Below are positions 1-7,564 of a stretch of DNA of 23,337 nt, piece after piece. Within the stretch, counting starts at the first letter, position 1. Every line of letters begins with the position of its first letter. The stretch lies in NCBI RefSeq assembly GCF_000313135.1, contig NW_004457396.1, positions 191,697-215,033 on the forward strand, in the 5' to 3' direction. Below the pieces are notes generated by a model. The model was not told where the DNA came from, ran no database searches, and saw only the letters and a program-made list of their open reading frames with translations. Source of the stretch: Acanthamoeba castellanii str. Neff (Eukaryota > Discosea > Longamoebia > Acanthamoebidae). Made by a program: the position numbers and the translations under genes.

Positions 1-1013
1 AAGACAGGATGACGATGCTGCCTCTGTCTAGCAGTATTGGTAGCTCACCACCAACTTCGTCCGAGCCTAGTTGAGCGCACGCGTGAGTAAGCAATGGTGG
101 AGTGGGACTGGCCACGATTAACTCGCATACCGCCTAAGATGCCTGAAGGATAGGCGTGTGCCATGTCAAGATGATGTCGTCTCATGTGGTCAGGCGACGC
201 GAACCGGAGGAGACGATCGTCACGAAGTGTGGTCGGTGGCTCGGGTGGAGCGGGGTAGGGTAGAATGTACAGACACCCATTTTCCTCGTTCATATCGTCA
301 AGAGCGCACCACACCGATACGTAGGGCGGCACTTGTTCCTGTTCTAGGCCATGCACGTACTGGCTGTCCTGCATTTCGAGGCAACCAGAGGGTAAACAAG
401 CAGAGTGTCCTGCCGCACAGAGAGAGTGAGAGGCCCGAGCGCACCTGGTGCATAACGAACTTGGATTCTTCGCCGGCGTGAGGTGTCTTCACTATGTACT
501 GCTCGTTGAACTGGAGATTGTGCAAAAGAGTTTGCGCTCGGACCATCAAAAAACAAAGCACATGATCGAAGTGAGAATGCTGGTGACGTACCAGATAGAG
601 GCCTTCTCCCATGAGCTGTTGGAGAATGTTGCATAGCATCGACCCGAAGAGGAGTTCGGCACCGATCCCAGGGCCGTTGAACTTACTTCGCATGGAGAGG
701 TAGTCATCACGCGTCAGGCTGTCGCCTTCTATCTGCGTGCCGGTGACCAGCGTTCCCAGCGGTTCTGCGTGGGCGGGTGGGCAAGTCGGTGCGGTGCGGT
801 GGTGGCAACATCGATATCGAAGGGGGTGGGGACAGGAGTACCGAGAATGCACCCGGCGCCCTGCTCGATGAGATTGTGCCGCCGGTAGGTGCGCAGAAGG
901 CGCCCGCACTCAGTGCACAGCGCGTCCAGCACCGTGCCTGGCAGGACACTGTACAGGACAAGGAAGCCTCGGGCATGGAACTTGCGCAGCTGCTCCGGTG
1001 ACAAGGCCGCCAT
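1..1013 (-). CDS. Phytanoyl-CoA dioxygenase (PhyH) family protein, 3' end missing
   Basis: Fe(II)/2-oxoglutarate-dependent oxygenase of the PhyH family; members hydroxylate acyl-CoAs or other small molecules, and the substrate here is unknown. Exons read on the minus strand are 1013-842, 764-592, 510-445, 368-131 and 66 to beyond position 1; all introns are GT-AG and phases close. The start ATG (1013) opens with a typical PhyH N-terminus (LSPEQLRKFHARGFLVL). Splicing at 842/764 produces the family motif GCILEPL. FNEQYIVK follows at about residue 116, and the metal-binding HxD appears as HQD (about 136-138), split by intron 3. VWCALDDMNEENGCLYILP is the conserved core strand. The last exon reads LLDRGSIVILS, matching the strand before the second metal-binding His. 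That His and the 2-oxoglutarate-binding Arg lie outside the window. It is divergent from the AT-hook gene, with only 203 bp between the two start codons. Confidence 0.88.
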
Positions 1014-1216
1014 TCTTGCGATGGGGGGGGGGGCAGCGCCAGTCTGAAGGCTTCTGAGCCTCTGAATTTATTAGTGTGTTATTCTTATTTTAATCTTTGA
1101 ATAATCTTTTTGCGTAGTAGCCGTTTATTGTTGATGTCGACTAAACCACAAAAATACAAATCAAAAAGGAGGCGCAACGATCACAAGAACAATAAAAGAA
1201 AAGAAAACGACCCAAG
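1014..1216. promoter_or_regulatory. Short divergent intergenic promoter region
   Basis: These 203 bp separate two divergent start codons (the PhyH gene on minus, the AT-hook gene on plus), so both promoters must be here or overlap the genes. The sequence has a G-run at about 1022-1034 and an AT-rich stretch at about 1060-1120, unlike the GC-rich exons on either side. No clear TATA box can be assigned. Confidence 0.45.
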
Positions 1217-2357
1217 ATGGAGGCAGAGAGCTTTACCACCCCTGCCCCCGCCCCCACCCCAATGTCGAATGGGGTCGTCGCGCCCGCCCCGACTGCCCCG
1301 ACTGTTGGAACAATCAACAACGATCAGCCAGCTCCCATCGTGCCCGCGACTCCAGCCAATGTTCCTATGCCATCGCCGGTCCCATCTTCCACGAACGTAG
1401 TTCCTGCCATCCCCTTTCCTTCGATGGTGGCGACCCCACCTGTCGTGAGGAGGGACGATGACCTTATGAAGCCCCCTACCACTGAACACCGTGGGCTCGA
1501 TCTTCCCAAAAAACGAGGCCGCCGACCTGCCGAGCCCACTGCTGAGCCCCTACCTCTCCAGCCCCCCGTCAAGAGAGCCAGGGGAAGGTACCACAGTCTA
1601 TCAATTTTATTAGTTTTATTAGTTTAAACTTGTATTTAATCCTTCCAGCAAGTATTTAATCCTTCCATTTTGCTCCATCTTTACGGTAATTTGAATTTTA
1701 TTGAGAGTGGTGGCCAAAATTCAACCAAATCAATTTCCTACGCTGTACAAAGCTAGTAAATGGTGACATCGCCACATTATTATACATTTTACATCTCGAA
1801 GTTGCGCTTACGTCGCCAGCGAGGCGGCAGTTACCTTTTCCGGCTATTTTGTCTTATTAATTCGCCTTTTCCTTCCCTTTCCTTTCAGGCCGAGGTCGGT
1901 TGACTCTGCGTTGGCTAACGCTGCGGCTGCGGCGGCAGCGGCTGCCGGTGCCGCTGCTGGCCCGCCGCTGCCCAAGAAACGCGGTCGCCCACCAAAGATT
2001 AGGCCGCCCGTGAGCGAGGAGGAAGGTGCATACCACAACCCTGCTCTATCCACGTCTTGATGTTGTTTCCACTCTCTGTTGACCACCTCTCGCACAGCAG
2101 CCAAGGGAGAGAATGGGCCGCCCAAGAAGCGTGGAAGGCCGAAGAAGGAAGACGCCGAGAGGTACGCACAAACGCGCCCATTCGCTCTTTGGTAGTGCCT
2201 GACCCCTTGCTTCGGCCCCGCATGCAGGTCCAACCGAGACCAGTTGATCGCGGTGCAAGCCCAGCTCACCGCTCTCAAGACCGAAGTGAAGGAACTCAAG
2301 AGCCAGCTTGGCGAGATCAAGCAAGTCATTGTCAACCTGACCACCAAACAGAGCTAA
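1217..2357 (+). CDS. AT-hook DNA-binding protein with C-terminal coiled coil (HMGA-like)
   Basis: Predicted nuclear protein of 232 aa binding the minor groove of AT-rich DNA. Exons 1217-1587, 1889-2025, 2101-2161 and 2228-2357; GT-AG introns, phases close. Residues 1-95 are a low-complexity Pro/Ala/Thr region. Four AT-hook cores follow: KKRGRRP (about 98-104), RGRPRS (about 122-127), KKRGRPPK (about 153-160) and KKRGRPKK (about 178-185). The second core exists only after splicing because intron 1 cuts its central Arg codon. The tail (about 190-232) is a Leu-rich heptad segment with ELKSQLGEIK, suggesting dimerisation. An alanine run (about 135-143) links hooks 2 and 3. The overall plan recalls animal HMGA proteins and AT-hook nuclear-matrix proteins, but the coiled-coil tail is not typical of HMGA. 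Intron 1 (301 bp) is long and AT-rich compared with other introns here. The ATG follows CAAG, a favourable purine context. Confidence 0.85.
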
Positions 2358-3269
2358 CCAGCTTCTAAGGTGCCTTTCGCCCCTCTCTCCTGTTTTTATT
2401 CGTGTATGGAGCATTCTCTCACGGCCTTCTTCGGTCCAGCAGCGCGTTCGCGGAGGGCACACGACGAACACAAACCCAATTTTCAAGAGTGAAAAGTGGT
2501 TATCCAGTTGTTGACGGCTTTGTAGTTATAGGTTGTTGAAGAGATTAACACACAGCCACTCACGCACATATCTCGCACCACGTCCTCGCGCCACCGTTCT
2601 CTTTTCTGTGGCAAAAGTGGTAAGCCCACACCTGTTCGCATTCGTTCGTAAGTTCTTCCTTTTGCCTTGACTGGGGCAGGCGCGTTACTGTACTGGTGCC
2701 GGAGTGGCCGATGCACTTCATCTCGGGGTTAGGTTGCCCTGGCCGTTGGTTGGCCTCTCCACCGTCGACAACACCATAGACACTCCCTCCCACCCCAACG
2801 GTGTGGACTCGGTGTACCTGTAGGCTCCATCGGTCAAAAGTGTCGACGTAAGGAAATGGCATTTTCCCAGTTATTACCCGACGCAATACAGGCCGCAACG
2901 AATCAGAGGTTTTTTTTGTCGGTCGTTTCTCTCTTTTTTTGAGACGTCTCAACCGTTGTGGTTGCCTCCGGAGACGAAGGTAGACTGGTTTGGTTCGCGT
3001 CGCGTGGTCTCTGTTCGACAGCGTGTGCTTGGCCCCTTCAGCCTGATTCGATCAGCCCTCGCGCATTGACGAGCCCTCGACGATCCTGCCTTCTACGACT
3101 GCGATACATGCCGCGAAGGTGGTAATCGGAAACTTGATCTGATTCTTCCATCTCGTTCGTTTCGTTAATCGGGCCGCCCGAGAAGACTCTCTCTACTTTC
3201 GCCTGGGAGAGCTCGATTCGAAACGAACTCGCCCTGGTCTACAGTTCCTCTTCGACCAGCGGCATCATC
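2358..3269. other. Intergenic region between the AT-hook and VTT genes
   Basis: About 910 bp without a convincing gene. It must hold the 3' UTR of the AT-hook gene and the promoter of the VTT gene. T-runs occur at about 2909-2918 and 2931-2940. ORFs here on both strands are short, lack recognisable domains, and do not join by sensible splice sites. No RNA gene was recognised. Confidence 0.5.
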
Positions 3270-5060
3270 ATGAATATAGACCTCCATGGATCCCACGCAG
3301 ATTGCCCCATCCTGCTGGCCTGCGCCGAGAGCGATAAATCCTCCTCCTTCGGCTCAGTTCTCATTGAGACCCGCACGATGAGCTTCGACGACATCAACGA
3401 CTGCGAGAGCCTCTTCTCTGCTACCTCTCCCTTCTTCCTCCATTCACCAGCTTCCACCTCTCCATTCGGCTCCTCCAACAAGGCCAAATCTTTCGTCCTC
3501 TCTTGTTCTTCCACACTTCGAAAGCGAACAAAGGCCTGGCTACACGACGCACGACATGCGTGGTGGCCGCTCGTTGCCGATCTCGCTCCCAAGCTCCAAC
3601 GAATTTCGACCCTCGCGTCCAGCTTCGGCAAGGACATCACGCGTGCCCTCGTCCTCATCACCTTCGCCACCTGCATCATCCTCTTCGGCGTCCATTTCTC
3701 CTCTTTCCAGCATCTTGTTATTATTTTTCTTCAATGGATCCGAACGCTCGGCATGCTCGGAGGCATTATCTACGTTTTCGCCACCGCTCTCAGCAATCTC
3801 GTTTTCATCCCAAGTACGTCCATTCTCATCGCAATTTAGTGCTACGGCTGGAGTCAGCCCCTGTGGACTTGACTAATTGACCTTCACACATCCACGCACA
3901 GCAACCCTGGCGACATTGGCGGCGGGCTACATGTTCGGTCTCTGGTTTGGCTTCTTGTTTGCCTACGCTGGTTGCTGCTTGGGTACTGCAGCCGCTCATC
4001 TTGTGTGGAGCGCATCGCTTTCTGTGTGCTGACCCGCAAATCGTGTGATTGCGCGCCATGCGTAGGTGCGGTGATTGCGTTCGTGCTCGGTCGCACGTTG
4101 TTCCGATCCTGGGTCTCATCTCTCGCTCGGCAGTACCCTAAGGTTGCGCTCATGGATCAGGTACCAGATTCCCGCCTTGTTGATCAACAACGCGATCTCG
4201 AGGAACTCAGCCTCCTTGGCACCTCGATTGGCCTTTCATGTCTAAGCGTTCCTCGTCGTGTTCGTGAAGGCCATCGGGAAGAAGGCGGTCGGCTGGAAGA
4301 TAGTGCTTCTTCTACGCCTCTCGCCCATGCTCCCCTACAACGGTAGCGTCATTCATCTGACATCTGCTCTCCCCTTCTCGTGCGAATAACTTACACACCT
4401 CCTCACCAGTGCTCAACTACGTCCTGTCCGTCACGCGCGTTCAATTCATGGACTACTTCCTGGCCTCTACCATCGGCATGTTTCCTGGTATGACACTCCA
4501 CGCCTTTCCTTGGCCCGAGTTTTTGTTGTGGTGGTCGGATCTCGAGTTCTGACGCGTCATGTTCAACAGGCGTGGCGGTGTTCACCTATTTCGGAAGCAT
4601 CTCGCACGACCTCTCGTCGATCTTCTCCTTCTCGTCCAAGGGGATGAGCGGCATGGACGACGACGGCAGCCAGACCCTGATCATCTACTCGGGCTTCTTC
4701 TTCAGCGTGGTCGCCTTCGTGCTGCTCTCCTACTTCGCCGCGAACGCGATCAAGAAGGAGCTCAAGAAGATCGAAGAGGAGAACGAAGCCAACGAGGCTA
4801 AGGACAAGGAGCTCGACCAACTCGAACAGCAGCGAGAAAAGCTACAGGAGGAGGAAGCGGCCAAGGCTAAGGAAGCCGACGCGGCAATGAACTCGACGGG
4901 GCAGGTCATCACGCTGCGACAAATCGACGAGGCGCTCTTCGAGGTGCGGAACGACACCCACGGCAGCGTGGTGGCCAAGGACGAGAGGCCCGTGTTCGAG
5001 CAGAACCGGAGCTGCGGCATGCGGAAGAACCTCTCGTGGGTGGACTCAAGCATGGCGTGA
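3270..5060 (+). CDS. VTT-domain membrane protein (Tvp38/TMEM41/TMEM64, DedA superfamily)
   Basis: Multi-pass membrane protein of the VTT (SNARE-associated Golgi, DedA) family. Characterised relatives (TMEM41B, VMP1) are ER lipid scramblases; TMEM64 and Tvp38 act in the endomembrane system. The exact role here is unknown. Exons 3270-3813, 3902-3982, 4066-4160, 4270-4342, 4410-4487 and 4570-5060 give 453 aa with phases closing; the third and fourth acceptors are TAG and AAG. Residues 1-130 are a Ser-rich hydrophilic N-terminus. A first hydrophobic segment begins at about 128. The VTT core (about 170-310) has FIPTTLATLAAGYMFG, the glycine-rich AVIAFVLGR helix and the hallmark LLLRLSPMLPYN followed by LNYVLSVT. 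A last membrane helix lies at about 327-349. The tail from 350 is a charged coiled coil (KKELKKIEEEN...), probably cytosolic. MSFDD at about residue 37 is an alternative start. Confidence 0.9.
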
Positions 5061-5151
5061 GCGCGGCCACCAACCACCACCATCATCGACTACTGTCGAG
5101 CAACATCGCGAAAACGACGAGCCGGTACACATGGTCACGGACGTCGACACG

Positions 5152-5178
5152 GAGAGAGAGAGAGAGAGAGGAGAGAGG
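5152..5178 (+). repeat. (GA)n microsatellite 3' of the VTT gene
   Basis: Nearly pure GA dinucleotides, in the presumed 3' UTR about 90 bp after the VTT stop codon. Confidence 0.85.
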
Positions 5179-5662
5179 AAACGGGTCGAAGCGTCATGGC
5201 GAGCCACCACACAGACACAACGCGACGCGACGACGGGAGAGGTTACAGGTTTTTAGTTTTTGCGATCATTTTTGAGGAGGAGAGAAGCGACGCGACACGA
5301 GTGACGATGAACGAGCCACCGAAGAAATGCGAAGCGACGCAAGGAGGAGGAGGAGAGGCGGGCCAAACGACGTATGATACCACAACCACACCATAACGGA
5401 GCTCTCTGTTATTTTATACATAACACCTTTTCACCAGAGAGGGACAATAAATTCACTCAACCTAACAACTTAGACCTACAAGGCAGCGGAGTGGGAGGCT
5501 TGACGACAACCTGGGAGGAAGCTGAGGATCTGATGAAGCGTTGGTGTGGTAAGCCGCGAACTGTTCACGAGGTAGGCCCAGCCCGATTATCCGCTGGACT
5601 CAACAACAGCCAAAGTGACAGGCAGCCGGAGGAGGATGAAGTTCTTCAGTGGCAAAATTTTG

Positions 5663-5905
5663 TTCTTAGTTCAAGGGGGCGTGGACAGGCGACGAGCGCA
5701 CCATCCACTCGACCACAAATTATGCTGTCTGCTTACCCCGTGGGGCAGCAGTAGCCACTACCACGCACAACCGACGTGCAATGGAAGGGGGTAGTGTCTA
5801 AAAGGTCCGCCTTCGTGATCGCAGACCTTTCCAGCAAGGTACGTATGCTTTCAATGATGGCCGCCTCCCACTCTTATACTGCTGCCACCTCACCTCCGCT
5901 TGTGG
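5663..5905 (+). repeat. Diverged direct repeat, copy A
   Basis: Aligned by eye to 6965-7209 with a nearly constant offset of about 1302-1304 bases. Shared anchors in order are GGCGAC (5688), ACCACAAATT (5712), GCTGTCTGC, GTGCAATG, CGT/CCTTCGTGA, TTCCAG, GTACGTATG (5839) and CTTGTGG (5899). The near-constant offset over about 240 bp makes chance similarity unlikely. Neither copy keeps a long shared open frame, so this is either a non-coding element or a decayed exon. Confidence 0.6.
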
Positions 5906-6030
5906 GATGGCAAGCTCCGGAATGATGGCATTTCCTTTATTTTCCCTGATTTCCTTTCTAGAAATAAAATAGATTCTACGTTTCGGCGAGCAGGGGCAGC
6001 ATTAATTCATCTTTGGGCACAATATCGGAG

Positions 6031-6860
6031 ATGACAACTCCCTCCCCGAACAAGAAGCTATCAAACAACCTCATGGGCATGAAGGTACGCGATTCGCATC
6101 GGCAATTGCGAATTTTTTTTAATGCAGCAATTTTAATCGTAATGCTGAATGGATGGCAGTTCATGCAACGCAAACAACAAGCGGATTTGATCGCCCAACA
6201 ACTAAAAGAAGAGGCCAGCCAGCGGGAAGCGGCCCACTGGGTTGTGAGCAATCCACAAGCTGCCATCATCCCTCCCACGTACAGTCACTGTTCACGTCCC
6301 TCCCTTTGCTTCACTCCACTCTCGATGCTGCCCCTTGTTAATGTCCATGTTGTCCACAGGGCCGTGGTGGCCGACGAGCAAGTTGTCACCGGCGTGCGAA
6401 GCGGGCGCATGTCCTTCGGCCAGTTCAACCCGAGCATTGAGGTGCGTTTGCGTGTGGTGCCTTCGTCCGTCCTGGCCTGTGCCTAAGCACCCCCTTCGTT
6501 TGGCAGGAACTGCACCACGGACCCAAGGAAACTAAGATCGAGGAGAAGGACACACTGGAGTGGTCGGCCGTCTACCGAAACCAAGCAAAGGCCAAACAGG
6601 AGGAGATGGGGCGGTACGCTCATTGCAGACCGTGTGTCGTGTGTGCCGTGTGTGTGTCGTGTGTCGCGCGTGGGTCCGTGGCTGAATGCTCTCCATTCGG
6701 AATGTGCAGGAAGAGCATGTACGGCCGGAACCGAAAGCGAACAGGCAATGCCGATTCCGATGACGAGAAGAAGGGCGCGCAGCAACCCGACGCCAAGCGG
6801 GCGAAGAAGGACAAGACACCCAAGAAGGAGAAGAAGACCAAGAAAGAAAGGAAGAATTGA
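6031..6860 (+). CDS. MPHOSPH6: M-phase phosphoprotein 6 homologue (MPP6), nuclear RNA exosome cofactor
   Basis: Small basic protein that links the nuclear exosome core to the Mtr4 helicase in pre-rRNA (5.8S) and other RNA processing. Exons 6031-6084, 6160-6278, 6360-6441, 6507-6613 and 6710-6860 (GT-AG, phases close) encode 170 aa, close to the human protein's size. The N-terminal box KKLSNNLMGMKFMQR (about 8-22) matches the conserved exosome-binding start of MPP6 (LSKNLLRMKFMQR in animals) and is rebuilt across intron 1. The central box GRMSFGQFNP (about 76-85) matches the family's RMSF-FNP motif. YGRNRKR and a Lys-rich tail (residues 125-170) give the usual basic nuclear C-terminus. The chosen ATG lies inside a longer open frame that otherwise begins with TTG. 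Intron 4 contains a GTGTGTCGTG-type simple repeat. Confidence 0.93.
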
Positions 6861-7564
6861 TGGCGGCACGCATACAATGAAAGCCTTCACTCAAACCACG
6901 GTGCACGCCTCCCTCCCTTCGTCACAATTGGCATCATCACCATCATCTAGGTGCCATCTTGATATCATTCATTGTGAGGGGTGTGGGCGGGCGACTTGCG
7001 CTCCGCCCACGATAACCACAAATTGCGCTGTCTGCCGTGCTGGGCAGTGGCCACCATCGCGCTCTGCCCTCAGTGCAATGACAGGGCGACGGTGGTCAAA
7101 CGGCCAGCTGCGTTCGTGAGCACAGAGGCCGTTCCAGACTGGTACGTATGACTTTGCCCTTGGCCCCGCCGGGGCATACCACCGTCACCACAGCCCTCAA
7201 GTCTTGTGGTTCAGCACAAAGCGCCACCTTTTCCGCCGAACCAAATTTTCGTAACGCGTTTCGAGACGCAAACAGATTTTGAAAACGCATTTCGACACGC
7301 CAGATCTGTGGTGGCATGCCAGGTATGTTGCCATTTCCCGCTTTCGCGGCCGAAATTCGAACCCCACCAGAACAAGAACTCACCGACATCACCCCCTCTA
7401 TCCAAAAGATGTCGCGTCAGCGAGCTGGTCACGTCCACCTGGCCCACTCTTTCTTATTCTCGCATAACACTACGACGCGAGACGACAGCTCTGCTGCGAT
7501 TTGCGCCACTTCATTCATTCAATCTTGATCGAAAATTTTGAAAAGCAATTTCTTAAGAACACTC
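6861..7564. other. Intergenic region between MPP6 and the esterase, with repeat copy B
   Basis: About 700 bp with no supported gene. It contains repeat copy B (about 6965-7209). A further patch of similarity to copy A's right flank may continue at about 7308-7340 (TGTGG followed by GGCATG and CCATTTCC), which would put roughly 100 unmatched bases between. One frame across copy B (about 7015-7150) shows CxxC-spaced cysteines (RCLPCW, LCPQCND) and then a stop, which might be a relic of a zinc-ribbon exon. The rest should hold the esterase promoter. Confidence 0.45.
6965..7209 (+). repeat. Diverged direct repeat, copy B
   Basis: Partner of 5663-5905 in the same orientation; anchors include GGCGAC (6990), ACCACAAATT (7015), GTACGTATG (7142) and CTTGTGG (7203). 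The two copies flank the MPP6 gene and each lies upstream of a plus-strand gene. The GTACGTATG end looks like a local splice-donor consensus, so an exon origin is possible. Confidence 0.6.

Larger units (their letters stand above)
5061..6030. other. Intergenic region upstream of MPP6, with GA microsatellite and repeat copy A
   Basis: About 970 bp without a supported gene. A (GA)n tract lies at 5152-5178, just downstream of the VTT stop codon. ORFs at 5374-5754 are open but have no recognisable domain and no splice partner. The stretch 5663-5905 is a diverged copy of a segment found again at about 6965-7209 (reported separately). AATAAA at 5446-5451 could be a polyadenylation signal of the VTT gene. 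Confidence 0.5.

Noticed and set aside
777..841. Extension of PhyH exon 1 as TPVPTPFDIDVATTAPH
   Set aside because: It leads to a stop. Splicing at 842/764 gives the expected GCILEPL motif and the right frame.
2560..2952. Minus-strand open frame of 130 residues between the AT-hook and VTT genes
   Set aside because: Composition is irregular, with no recognisable motif and no exon partner; likely chance.
3503..3880. Arg/His-rich open frames across VTT exon 1
   Set aside because: Out-of-frame shadows; the frame from 3270 continues into the conserved VTT domain.
5374..5754. Open frame of 126 residues upstream of MPP6
   Set aside because: No domain or splice partner was found, and its 3' part overlaps repeat copy A, which is not open in copy B in the same frame.
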